26,362 nucleotides of DNA. It comes from Candidatus Poseidoniaceae archaeon. Its GTDB lineage: Archaea > Thermoplasmatota > Poseidoniia > Poseidoniales > Poseidoniaceae. Shown piece by piece: positions 7,209 to 14,960 of the stretch. A program made the translations under genes and the position numbers. The stretch is from NCBI GenBank assembly GCA_022424925.1, contig JAKMGM010000130.1:1-26362 (forward strand), in the 5' to 3' direction. The stretch's first letter is position 1. The number at the start of each line of letters is the position of its first letter. The notes under the pieces were generated by a model that saw nothing but the letters and a program-made list of their open reading frames with translations, made no database searches and was not told the DNA's origin.

Positions 7209-7567
7209 ACGGCATGCGTCTCAAGTAAATCAAGAGGAATAATCTCCAGCGCCTTACTGTGGGTTGCTTCTAAGTCGACCGGGCAGCCTTTGCCAGCATT
7301 GAGTGCTGCAAGCCACGTGCGAGCACACACGCACCACGAGTCTCCGGGTTTGAGCCCAGGGAACGAAAAGTGCGGTGCGGGAGTGATTAAGTCATTGCCC
7401 TGTGCTTGAGCGTATTCCAAGAATTCTTTGTTGACCACGCAGCAAACGGTATGCGAACCACGGTCGTTTTCATCGGTGTTGCATGACCCGTCACGAAACC
7501 ATCCCGTATTTGGGTCACATGAACACGTGTCGAGGGGCTGGCCTAACACGTTTTTACTGGGCTCCAT
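7205..7567 (-). CDS. DUF2237 family protein
   Basis: A 120-residue member of DUF2237 (COG3651), a small family of unknown function. It has the conserved blocks in order: KNVLGQPLDTCS, NTGWFRDGSCNTDENDRGSHTVCCVV, EFLEYAQAQGNDL, TPAPHFSFPGLKPGDSWCVCARTWLAAL and VDLEATHSKALEIIPLDLL. Many conserved Cys (positions in CSC, GSCNT, TVCC, WCVC) could bind metal or form a redox site, but this is inference from residue type. ATG at 7567 is chosen; a GTG two codons further upstream (7573) is possible. The gene converges on and overlaps the GtrA gene by 4 bases and is divergent from the TerB genes, with a spacer of about 140 bases that shows no convincing hairpin. Confidence 0.88.
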   Translation of the reverse strand: MEPSKNVLGQPLDTCSCDPNTGWFRDGSCNTDENDRGSHTVCCVVNKEFLEYAQAQGNDLITPAPHFSFPGLKPGDSWCVCARTWLAALNAGKGCPVDLEATHSKALEIIPLDLLETHAV

Positions 7568-7707
7568 GGACACTTGACCCCGTTCCTGCTCATCAACTCT
7601 TGCATTTTTCTTTCAACGATATGAGAATCCGTACATGCTCGATAAATCGATTCGGTACCGGAAAAAGCGGCGTTGGGTTCTAAGTCTATGTCGACTACGG
7701 CACAGCA

Positions 7708-8139
7708 ATGCTACCGGATACCGTCCACAAACTCCCTCGACAAGAACGCTTTGCTTATGCACGCCTGCTGGCGTTCATGGCCCGTGTTGACAACGAACTC
7801 ACCGTTGATGAAATGGCCATGTTTGAACAACGTCTTGGGACCGCCTTGCTGTCGCCTGCTCAGCGCAAAATGATTCGCAGTGCCCTCAAAACCCCACCTT
7901 CGCTTGAAGAATGCCTCCAAGATATGGGTGAGGAGACGGGCCGTCTTGCGCTTCGTGATGCAACGTTGATGGCGGCCGCCGATGGCGATGTGGATGACGA
8001 TGAAAAAGAAGTGTTGGAACAGATTATCGAACACTTCGGTATGGCTTCAGATTCCATGGAACGTCTCTTGAATTGGACGAAACAAGGCTACACTTGGATG
8101 CAGAAAGGATACGACATTCTGAACGAGATTTCGGAGTGA
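7708..8139 (+). CDS. TerB-like domain protein 1
   Basis: A 143-residue all-helical cytoplasmic protein that matches the TerB/TerB-like fold by pattern: paired repeats of an acidic metal-binding-like motif, ARLLAFMARVDNELTVDEMAMFEQRL (about 18-43) and RDATLMAAADGDVDDDEKEVLEQII (about 83-107). The ADGDVDDDE acidic loop is typical of TerB domains, which bind divalent metal in studied members. ATG 7708 is the first start after an in-frame TAA. Its TGA stop overlaps the GTG start of the next TerB-like gene (GTGA at 8136-8139), which is of nearly equal length and related sequence. TerB-like proteins occur with nucleic-acid processing and stress or phage-response genes, and here the next-but-one gene is a DNA methyltransferase coupled in the same way. 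Its exact role is unknown. Confidence 0.8.
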   Translation: MLPDTVHKLPRQERFAYARLLAFMARVDNELTVDEMAMFEQRLGTALLSPAQRKMIRSALKTPPSLEECLQDMGEETGRLALRDATLMAAADGDVDDDEKEVLEQIIEHFGMASDSMERLLNWTKQGYTWMQKGYDILNEISE

Positions 8140-8570
8140 AGTGCGTGTACCTCGATCTCGTGGTTGATTTCACGCAAGATGATGTCATCGGATACGCCGA
8201 ATTGATGGTCATTGTCGCATCAGCAGACGGGACTCTTGTGAAAGAGGAGCTTGCCATTATCGAGGCGCTCATGGGTCGGTGTATGATGCACCCCGAGATG
8301 AGGGTGAACATACGAAACATGCTTGAGGCGCCTCCAGCATTGGATTTAGTCGTCGCAAAATTGAGCCCGGTGGTCTTGAAACTCGCACTCCGTGATGCCA
8401 TTCTCGTCGCTGCAGTCGACGGTGAGTATGATGCCTCAGAACTCAAAACAATCAAAGCGTTAGCCAAAGCAGCCGGCGTTCGCAAGAAAGAACTTTCAGA
8501 CCTTTTTGAATGGGTGAAATCTGGATGGGAATGGCACAACCAAAGTTTCCAATATCTCGGACTTGTGTGA
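8136..8570 (+). CDS. TerB-like domain protein 2
   Basis: A 144-residue paralogue of the preceding protein. It repeats the same layout: AELMVIVASADGTLVKEELAIIEALM, then RDAILVAAVDGEYDASELKTIKALAKAAG, and a shared ending of the form LFEWVKSGWEWHNQSFQYL against LLNWTKQGYTWMQKGYDIL in copy 1. The GTG at 8136 overlaps the stop of copy 1 as GTGA and gives equal protein lengths, so I prefer it to the longer in-frame ATG at 8073 that would overlap copy 1 by 67 bases. Its own TGA overlaps the GTG at 8567 of the methyltransferase gene in the same way. The first acidic loop (SADGTLVKEE) is less acidic than in copy 1, so the two copies may differ in metal binding. Confidence 0.78.
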   Translation: MKCVYLDLVVDFTQDDVIGYAELMVIVASADGTLVKEELAIIEALMGRCMMHPEMRVNIRNMLEAPPALDLVVAKLSPVVLKLALRDAILVAAVDGEYDASELKTIKALAKAAGVRKKELSDLFEWVKSGWEWHNQSFQYLGLV

Positions 8571-10648
8571 GAGAGTTTTGGCATTTTGAAAATCGCGATT
8601 TGAAGGGTCACATTCAAACCGGACAAGCCAGCCCGCTTGGATGGGTGGGGCAGATGCAGAGCGGAGTAAGTGGATGGTATGCACGACTAGACCGATGTTT
8701 AGAAAACCGCACCGAACAAATCCATATTTGGCTTGCTGCTTGGGAGAAGTCCCTTCTTGTTCACCAGCCTATTGCTGCTCTCTTACCTGAAGACTGGCCG
8801 ACCTTGCCAGCCAATCTCCTTACAGACCCTGGTCACGTACTTGACCATCTTTTGGCACGCCACGATGCTGAGGAAGACGGCCGTTCACCTCGTGGCGCTC
8901 ACCCTACTCCTCCCCGTTTGGCAGACGCAGTTATCGCTTCGGAACTTCTTGAAAGTTTAACTCGCCCAAAAACCCCGACACAGACCTCTTCCATGCACCT
9001 TAACAACCTACCTCCCGGCTTCCGCCAGCATCTTGAGAAGCTCAATCTTCCCCAACACGCTCAAGAGCCTGAGGTAGATGATGAGGCTGAATTTGAACGC
9101 GTCAGCAAGGGCTTGCGCACGTTGAGCGGTATCCCTCTCCCGGTTGCTGACACCTCGTGTGGCGGCGGAATCTTCCATGCTCGACTCATACGACGGCATG
9201 CTGAGAGCCATTCAGACAGCACGGAAGAGAAGAAAATCGCAGACACCCGCCTACTTCTGTCCTCGTTCCAGTTGTTCGACAACGATGCGTTGGTCGTGGC
9301 CTCGACTCGTCAACGCCTGTTGCTCGAATGTATTCGTTTCGACCTCGTGAGCCTTAAATCGGACAAGCCTGGTTGCCTACCTCGAAAGGAAGCAGAAGAC
9401 CTTTTCGAACTCGCAGTCCGTCAGGGCGATACGCTTCAAGGCGATTGGCCTTGGGGCGAAACCCCGAGCCTCATCGTGACCAACCCCCCATGGTTGCGCA
9501 TCAAAGACAGATTTAGAGGCATGGAAGAAGGAAGTAAACTCCGCCGAGAACTTGGAGAACAACTTCGAGCACTTTCAGACGACGGCGTGCCTCGCTACTC
9601 GACCATGCGTGGCAATGTGAACCTCTACCGTTTGTTCATTGAGCGAGGCCTACAGATTCTCGGCACCGGTGGACGGTTGCGATTGATTGCACCAGACAGC
9701 ATCTTGCGCGAACAGTCCTCTCACCCGCTTCGTCAACTGCTGGTCGAGCGCCATGGATGGAGCGATATATGGGCCATAGAGGAAGCGAACCATCTGTTCC
9801 CTGGCATGACTCAAGGTGTAGCGGTGCTTGGCATTTCTGCCAAAACCCAATCTGAAAAACTGGTCGTTTTCGGTCCTATCAGCCGAGCAGACCTTCGCAG
9901 AGACCAGCAAGGTCTCTCCAACCGTGTACCTTCGTTTGAGATGGAAACTGAGCGATGGGTCGCATGGGCCAAAGATACCTGGGCCATTCCTCGTCTGCCT
10001 CGTGACAGAGTTGAGCGCAAGCAGACGCTTCAAATCCTCGACCGTCTTGCTCATCTCCCTCGCATGGGTGAGCCACAGCACGCTATCGCAACCAACGGTC
10101 ATACGGTTCGAGTACGGGTCGGTGAAATCGATCAAACCGCTCACTCTAAATCGATTGAAACCTGGGTCAAGGGTCGCGGTTCTCGCCCCTTTATTCGTGG
10201 TGTTCATTTCTCAGAAGATGACGACGGTCAGGTCTTTGTTCGCCATCCTGCTTTCCGAACAGATATTCCTTCTCGAGCCAATGAGCGTCAACTCGCAATG
10301 TGGTGCGGTGGAGCAGACCCGAAATATGGTCCCCGTCTCGCATGCCAAGCGATTGTCAATGCTCATCAAGAACGAAGACTCCGATGGGCAGTTATTCCCG
10401 CTGGATGCGTTCTTGGCAACAGCGTGAACCATATTGAATTGCATCCCGAGATACAAGCTCGTTTGGTCGATACCCACGGGACGTTGGAAGAAGCACTTCA
10501 CTGGATGTGCAATCTCCTGAATGCGAAAGACCTCGATGAATGGGCAAGAGCGTGGTCTGCGAACAACAATGTTAACAATTACGAGCTGGAAATGCTTCCT
10601 CTCGAGGTTTCGTCCGAGCTTCCGGATTTCGTACTTTCAGCACAGTAA
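8567..10648 (+). CDS. Gamma-class N6-adenine DNA methyltransferase, Eco57I/TaqI-like, no nuclease motif seen
   Basis: Transfers methyl from S-adenosylmethionine to adenine N6 in DNA. From the GTG at 8567 (693 residues): a helical N-terminal region of about 105 residues of no recognised family, then HPTPPRLADAVIASELL (112-128, the TPP-type motif X of this group), SAM motif I DTSCGGGIF (195-203), catalytic motif IV NPPW (306-309), NVNLYRLFIERGLQIL, and a C-terminal specificity-like region with VIPAGCVLGNSVNHIE, LLNAKDL and NNYELEMLPL. That end matches target-recognition ends of Eco57I/TaqI-like enzymes. I see no PD-(D/E)xK nuclease signature, so it may be an orphan or need a partner. The GTG overlaps the TerB stop (GTGA, 8567-8570); ATG 8654 is the next plausible start. 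A perfect-stem hairpin follows the stop at once. Confidence 0.85.
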   Translation: MREFWHFENRDLKGHIQTGQASPLGWVGQMQSGVSGWYARLDRCLENRTEQIHIWLAAWEKSLLVHQPIAALLPEDWPTLPANLLTDPGHVLDHLLARHDAEEDGRSPRGAHPTPPRLADAVIASELLESLTRPKTPTQTSSMHLNNLPPGFRQHLEKLNLPQHAQEPEVDDEAEFERVSKGLRTLSGIPLPVADTSCGGGIFHARLIRRHAESHSDSTEEKKIADTRLLLSSFQLFDNDALVVASTRQRLLLECIRFDLVSLKSDKPGCLPRKEAEDLFELAVRQGDTLQGDWPWGETPSLIVTNPPWLRIKDRFRGMEEGSKLRRELGEQLRALSDDGVPRYSTMRGNVNLYRLFIERGLQILGTGGRLRLIAPDSILREQSSHPLRQLLVERHGWSDIWAIEEANHLFPGMTQGVAVLGISAKTQSEKLVVFGPISRADLRRDQQGLSNRVPSFEMETERWVAWAKDTWAIPRLPRDRVERKQTLQILDRLAHLPRMGEPQHAIATNGHTVRVRVGEIDQTAHSKSIETWVKGRGSRPFIRGVHFSEDDDGQVFVRHPAFRTDIPSRANERQLAMWCGGADPKYGPRLACQAIVNAHQERRLRWAVIPAGCVLGNSVNHIELHPEIQARLVDTHGTLEEALHWMCNLLNAKDLDEWARAWSANNNVNNYELEMLPLEVSSELPDFVLSAQ

Positions 10649-10649
10649 T

Positions 10650-10678
10650 CCCGAAAATCAGCCGCTTCTTGTTTCGGG
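10650..10678 (+). terminator. Hairpin directly after the methyltransferase gene
   Basis: CCCGAAA (10650-10656) and TTTCGGG (10672-10678) pair perfectly over a 15-base loop, starting two bases after the TAA stop. There is no long T-tract behind it. It could end the TerB-methyltransferase transcript or protect its 3' end. Confidence 0.4.
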
Positions 10679-10772
10679 TTACAATCCTTCGGAGACTGAG
10701 AAGAGTTCAACATCATTTATTACTGATAAGCCACTGGAATATGATGTAGCGATTGTTCGTGGTGATTGAGTA

Positions 10773-11354
10773 ATGGGTATTCATCCGAAAATCGGCATCA
10801 CAGGTCTTCCACGTAGCGGCAAATCTGCCGTTATGGAAAAAGTGCTCGAAATGATTGGTGACGAGCGTGCTCGAGAAATCCAAATGCGCGGCAGCCTTAC
10901 CGATGCACCAATCATCGGAGGTATGCGTACTGAGCCGATTATGGAAGGCAGCGAGCGACTTGGCTACAGTGTTTTCAACATCGTCACGGGTGAAAACGCA
11001 ATCATGGCTCACAAGAATATCGATTCTCGCCTTCGTGTTCTCGGTTATGGAATTGACACCAAAGCGCTCGAAGAAATCGCTATCCCGGCTATTGAATACG
11101 CCCGTGATGAATGTGAAGTTCTGGTTATCGACGAAATTGGAAAGTTTGCCGTTGAAAGCGAGGCCTTTGTGAATGTCGTTCGTAGTGCTCTTGAAGTCGA
11201 CAAACCGACACTGCTTACCCTCCACAAAAAGAGCCGTCATCCACTGCTGCAAGACATTCGCCGTCGAGATGACGGGCGTATCTTGGAAGTCACACCTGTC
11301 AACAGGGCTCTGCTCCCGTACAAGATTCACAAACTGATGCGTGAAACATATTGA
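10773..11354 (+). CDS. THEP1-like nucleoside-triphosphatase (COG1618 type)
   Basis: A 193-residue P-loop NTPase. Walker A is GLPRSGKS (10-17), followed by GGMRTEPIMEGSERLGYSVFNIVTGENAIMAH, in which the GxRTxxxxxxxxxxGxxxxxxxTG pattern is the hallmark of THEP1-type enzymes. Walker B is CEVLVIDEIGKFAVES (about 112-127) and a later LTLHKKSRHPLLQ block matches the sensor region. Members hydrolyse NTPs slowly and may phosphorylate nucleosides or act on nucleic acids; the real substrate is not established. ATG 10773 follows GGTGAT (10761-10766). The gene lies 124 bases after the methyltransferase stop and behind a hairpin, so it may have its own promoter (AT-rich ATTTATTA near 10715-10722). Confidence 0.87.
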   Translation: MGIHPKIGITGLPRSGKSAVMEKVLEMIGDERAREIQMRGSLTDAPIIGGMRTEPIMEGSERLGYSVFNIVTGENAIMAHKNIDSRLRVLGYGIDTKALEEIAIPAIEYARDECEVLVIDEIGKFAVESEAFVNVVRSALEVDKPTLLTLHKKSRHPLLQDIRRRDDGRILEVTPVNRALLPYKIHKLMRETY

Positions 11355-11399
11355 TGTGTACGCCGTTGGTTTCATTGCCTTGGTGTTCTACGCAACGCT

Positions 11400-11726
11400 A
11401 TGCCCACACCTTCGCAGACAGCCTCGACGCTTTTGCTGGGAACGGGCGTGGGATGTTTCCTCATCGCAGGCTTTGGTTTCGTTCAAGACCGGATTGCTAT
11501 CGATGGACTGAGTACGGGTCTGCTGTTCCCTCTCCTTGGTTTGCTTTTTATCGTGCTTTCACGTCTCGTAGGATCGGGTTCAAACATGTTTCCTTCCGAA
11601 GACGACGATATGCTGGTGCAACGGGTACAAAGCGATTTACAGGTGATGCGAAAAGAGGAGAGCGTTGGTTCGGCTTGGGCAGAACTTGAGGCTGCAGTGC
11701 TCGAATCGGAACTCAGTGAAGAGTGA
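11400..11726 (+). CDS. Small two-TM protein, unknown function
   Basis: A 108-residue protein with two hydrophobic helices (about residues 10-28 and 39-57) and a soluble acidic C-terminal tail containing two short amphipathic helices (MLVQRVQSDLQVMRKEE and AWAELEAAVLESELSEE). No family is recognised. It starts 45 bases after the THEP1 gene and its last 14 bases overlap the 3' end of the convergent polytopic membrane-protein gene. The layout (membrane hairpin plus short charged tail) is like the small protein at 4107, but I see no sequence similarity. Confidence 0.6.
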   Translation: MPTPSQTASTLLLGTGVGCFLIAGFGFVQDRIAIDGLSTGLLFPLLGLLFIVLSRLVGSGSNMFPSEDDDMLVQRVQSDLQVMRKEESVGSAWAELEAAVLESELSEE

Positions 11727-13134
11727 CTTCTTGGCTCCCTTCGCCTCGTGAAGAACGTAAACTTCTCAGATGCAGGCGCAGCCCAATTGATGCAATCGCT
11801 CCGGGAATCCATCCTGCCCACAAGGCGATTACAAACGGAACATCCCATGCGAATGGAAGTGCGGCTACACCGAACGTCGATACCACCATCGGGTACAGTA
11901 CAAAGGATTTCGAGGGGGCAGTTACATCCCTTTCAATGAACCATGAGACGATCGATGACCACGGTAAAACAATCCATACTGCGGGTACGAGCAGAACCGC
12001 GAACGGCGTGAACATACACAAAATCACGGGCGTATACATCAGTGTTGTTTTCATCCACCACAGTTCAGGTCGAGGAGCGGCGTCAAACCCGAGTGCTGGT
12101 AAGAATTGAACCATCATGAACGACGAAATGGCGATTGAGGAAATCCAAATGCTGTAGGCTGTTGGACCCAGGTCAGTTCCAAAGGTGTCAATCTGGTTGA
12201 AGTGCAGCGCAGTTAACGATACGACTCCTACAGCCATAATGATGCCAAGAACGAGTATGCTAAGGCTCCGCCCTTCACCGTGATTCAGTTCTGCATCGGT
12301 TCGAACAGCCGGTTGATGCACGATGGCAAAACAAACGCCGAGATGCAACGCCAAAACGAGGGGTAGTGTCATGCTTTGTTCATGCAGTTGGTACAACCAT
12401 TCCGCCTCAAGTTCCATTCCAAATGTAAGATAGGTGATTGAAGCCAAACCCAATGCCACCACTTTCAGACGCGCTCTCGATGCGAGTTTTTGGAAATGAG
12501 GTCCAGCGAGGAACAACGTCGAGACGGCAAACAATTCACCTCCGAACATGAGCAACCCGCCGAGCAGAGCCAGAGGAACGAAATGTTCCCAGCCGGGCAT
12601 TGGTCCGATTGGTTGCAAGGGTAACCCTAAGGGGGCAGTGTAGGCTTGCTCGGGGAAGAACAGTGTTGAAAACGCGAGAGCAAACGAAGCGACAAACATC
12701 ATCACTCTGTTTCGGAAGTTCTGTCGTAAATCGCTACGAGCAGACGAGAGACTGGGAAGGTGTTCGCTCAAACGTGCGAACAGGAGTGCGCACAGCATGA
12801 CCACCTCTATCCCCCCATCGCCCGTGAACAAGAGTTTCAAATCGCTTGTCGAAAACGATTCCGTCGAGAGGTATTTTGCAATCTCGATATGTGTCTTATC
12901 GTGGGTATACAGAGCCGATAATCTCGAGAATACCATGATGGCTAACAGCAGCGGTGGCAACCATCCAATTCCCTTCACGACATTTTTCCAGAACGATGTT
13001 CCCTTACGCATGGCGAATCTTTCAATCGAACCGAACCAAATCCATGCAAACAGGCTGAACACCAATGCGGGCAATATCCACGGTTGCGAATCGCCCAACA
13101 TGAGTTGCTCGAGGTGAGGGTAGCCCTTGAGCAT
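11713..13134 (-). CDS. Polytopic membrane protein of unknown function
   Basis: A 473-residue protein with about eleven to thirteen hydrophobic segments, for example ILPALVFSLFAWIWFGSI, GWLPPLLLAIMVFSRL, VVMLCALLFARL, VMMFVASFALAFSTLFF, HFVPLALLGGLLMFGG, VVALGLASITYLTF, LPLVLALHLGVCFAIV, LSILVLGIIMAVGVVSL, SIWISSIAISSFMMVQFL, TPVILCMFTPFAVLLVPAVWIVLPW and FVIALWAGWIPGAIASIGL. No transporter signature stands out. The ATG at 13134 leaves 38 bases to the divergent RNA methyltransferase gene; a TTG at 13161 would add a hydrophobic start (SPIYVASA) and is possible. A longer frame to 13236 would overlap the neighbour and is less likely. The 3' end overlaps the convergent small membrane gene by 14 bases. 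Confidence 0.75.
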   Translation of the reverse strand: MLKGYPHLEQLMLGDSQPWILPALVFSLFAWIWFGSIERFAMRKGTSFWKNVVKGIGWLPPLLLAIMVFSRLSALYTHDKTHIEIAKYLSTESFSTSDLKLLFTGDGGIEVVMLCALLFARLSEHLPSLSSARSDLRQNFRNRVMMFVASFALAFSTLFFPEQAYTAPLGLPLQPIGPMPGWEHFVPLALLGGLLMFGGELFAVSTLFLAGPHFQKLASRARLKVVALGLASITYLTFGMELEAEWLYQLHEQSMTLPLVLALHLGVCFAIVHQPAVRTDAELNHGEGRSLSILVLGIIMAVGVVSLTALHFNQIDTFGTDLGPTAYSIWISSIAISSFMMVQFLPALGFDAAPRPELWWMKTTLMYTPVILCMFTPFAVLLVPAVWIVLPWSSIVSWFIERDVTAPSKSFVLYPMVVSTFGVAALPFAWDVPFVIALWAGWIPGAIASIGLRLHLRSLRSSRGEGSQEVTLH

Positions 13135-13172
13135 GGCGGAAGCAACATAGATGGGCGACAAGACCCAACACC

Positions 13173-14960
13173 ATGTCGCGCAATGAATGGCAGGAGCAAG
13201 ACCTTCTTGCCGTTGCCCGTGACACACCACTTGCAAATCTTGCTACTGCACTTGGTTATGACCTTGAGAAGTGGCTGGATGCCGCAACAACCTCGCTTCC
13301 TGAGACGCTTCGAGTAACTCAAGACCGTATCGATAAACCATGGACAGAATCTTTGTTGCGGGAGCTGGGAGGTGAACCTCTCTCTTGGGCTGCGAATGAT
13401 TTTGCGTGGCAAATGCCGTTCGCAAGAGGACAGGCCCCAAATGCTCGCAGCAAGCACATTCTTGCTTTGCTGCACGAGTCAGGGCGTATTACCCGTCAAG
13501 AAGCAGCGAGCATGCTCCCAGTTGTCGTTTTAGACCCCCAACCTGGCGATCTTGTGCTCGATATGTGTGCAGCACCAGGCTCAAAAGCCACTCAGATTGC
13601 AGAAGCAATATCTCCAGACGGCGTGGTCATAGCCAATGAACCGATCTCCGGCAGAGTCAACATGCTGGTCTCAAACCGGGGCAGATTGTCGACAGCCAAC
13701 ATGCTCATCAATCAGCAAGATGGCCGACATATCGGTCGAATACCTCCGCCGGGTTACGATGGAATCGTTGCCGATGTTCCTTGTACGGGTTCGGCTACCT
13801 CACGAAAGAACCGGAATGTATGGTGGAAATGGTCGCCGAAAGAAAGCCGAACGCTGTTCCGGTTGCAAGTTGAAATCACTTCACGCGGTGCAAGTCTTCT
13901 GCGGCCAGGCGGGAAACTCGTGTATTCTACATGCAGTATCGACCCGTGTGAAAATGAAGCGGTCGTTGCTCAAATTTTGCGTACCCTCCCCTATCTTGAA
14001 CTCGTGGACGTGGACGAAACGAGACTGGATGGCCTTCAAATGCGACAAGGTTTGACCGACTGGGACATCCTCGACAAGACCTCCAATCCGATGGGAAGGG
14101 GTGAACAACTGCCGCAGACAACGTTCCTTCAACCAGCTCATTTGAGCCCCGCAGCGCGCAGGCATTGGATGGCGCACATCGAAGAGGACGTTGATGCTCA
14201 ATTGGAAAAGAGCATTGAGGCTCAATTATCTAAGTGCAGACGCCTCATCCATCACGATAACGACACTGGCGGTTTTTTTGTTGCTCTTTTCCGGCATCGG
14301 CCTGAAGCAACGCCTGAAGGTATCGCTCGAACGTTTATTCGCAAACGACAGCCGAATCCAGAATCAGGCTGGGTGCCTTTGGTTCTTGACCATCCTCACA
14401 CCAACCGTCATACCATCTACGCTGCGCCGCCAGAAACCATAGACGAAGCCTCTTCTCGCTACGGCATTGATGCAGATAAGGTCTCATGGTGGGTTCGGGG
14501 TAAGCGCCTCAACATCGCACCTAAACTGGTCGAAGAGCGAATTTTCAATAAAAAATGCCCAAACAAGCGAGGCAATCTTTGGCCTGAGGGAACGTTCCAT
14601 CCACTGAAATTGATTCATGTTGGCCTTCCTGCTTTCACCAAGAAACGAGGCGATTGGCGCTCACGCCAAGAGGCAGTTCCCGCACTCCAATCTTTCATCA
14701 CCGCCTCCAAAGTTCCAATCTCATCGGACATTTTGCAGCGCCTACTTGGTGGTTGGGCGCCTTTACTCGAGGAGTACAACGCTGAATTCGACCCAATCCA
14801 AATCGATGGACCTCTGCTTCTCTCGTGCCAGGTTCAAGGTAGTGAGGAACTGGTCTCAGCGTGGGCTGGTGCGCGATTGACGCTCATGTTAGACGAGAAA
14901 GGCAGAGATGTACTGCGGCTCAAACTTGGCATGCCGTTTCATCACGAGGAGGAAGAATGA
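13173..14960 (+). CDS. NOL1/NOP2/Sun RNA m5C methyltransferase, NSUN2/Trm4-like, with long C-terminal extension
   Basis: SAM-dependent cytosine-5 methylation of RNA, probably tRNA. The 595-residue protein shows the RsmB-like G-x-I-x-x-Q-E-x-x-S-M-x-P element GRITRQEAASMLPVVVL (104-120), SAM motif I VLDMCAAPGSKATQIAE (128-144), the releasing Cys in DVPCTGSATSRKNRNVWWKW (201-220, Cys204) and the catalytic Cys in VYSTCSIDPCENEAVVA (250-266, Cys254). The RKN-x2-W-x2-W pattern and DVDETRLDGLQMRQGLTDW after the catalytic core resemble eukaryotic Trm4/NSUN2 more than short archaeal Trm4. After about residue 380 comes a 200-residue extension (containing DADKVSWWVRGKRLNIAP and LKLIHVGLPAFTKKR) in the place where NSUN2 has its RNA-binding C-terminal part. 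The stop overlaps the ATG of the next gene. Confidence 0.88.
   Translation: MSRNEWQEQDLLAVARDTPLANLATALGYDLEKWLDAATTSLPETLRVTQDRIDKPWTESLLRELGGEPLSWAANDFAWQMPFARGQAPNARSKHILALLHESGRITRQEAASMLPVVVLDPQPGDLVLDMCAAPGSKATQIAEAISPDGVVIANEPISGRVNMLVSNRGRLSTANMLINQQDGRHIGRIPPPGYDGIVADVPCTGSATSRKNRNVWWKWSPKESRTLFRLQVEITSRGASLLRPGGKLVYSTCSIDPCENEAVVAQILRTLPYLELVDVDETRLDGLQMRQGLTDWDILDKTSNPMGRGEQLPQTTFLQPAHLSPAARRHWMAHIEEDVDAQLEKSIEAQLSKCRRLIHHDNDTGGFFVALFRHRPEATPEGIARTFIRKRQPNPESGWVPLVLDHPHTNRHTIYAAPPETIDEASSRYGIDADKVSWWVRGKRLNIAPKLVEERIFNKKCPNKRGNLWPEGTFHPLKLIHVGLPAFTKKRGDWRSRQEAVPALQSFITASKVPISSDILQRLLGGWAPLLEEYNAEFDPIQIDGPLLLSCQVQGSEELVSAWAGARLTLMLDEKGRDVLRLKLGMPFHHEEEE

Noticed and set aside
7621..7683. 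Short frame with GTGKSG resembling a P-loop upstream of the first TerB gene
   Set aside because: Only 20 codons, no hydrophobic strand before the loop as in a true Walker A, and it ends before the TerB start. Chance resemblance.
8024..8626. Minus-strand open frame of 200 codons opposite the second TerB-like gene
   Set aside because: Antisense shadow; Ser/Thr-rich translation with no motif, while the plus strand fits TerB end to end.
9828..10427. Open frame of 199 codons on the plus strand inside the methyltransferase gene
   Set aside because: It is a shadow of the real methyltransferase frame, whose specificity-region motifs run through the same bases.
10713..11375. Minus-strand open frame of 220 codons opposite the THEP1-like gene
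   Set aside because: The plus strand encodes clear Walker A and B motifs here; the minus frame is an antisense shadow.
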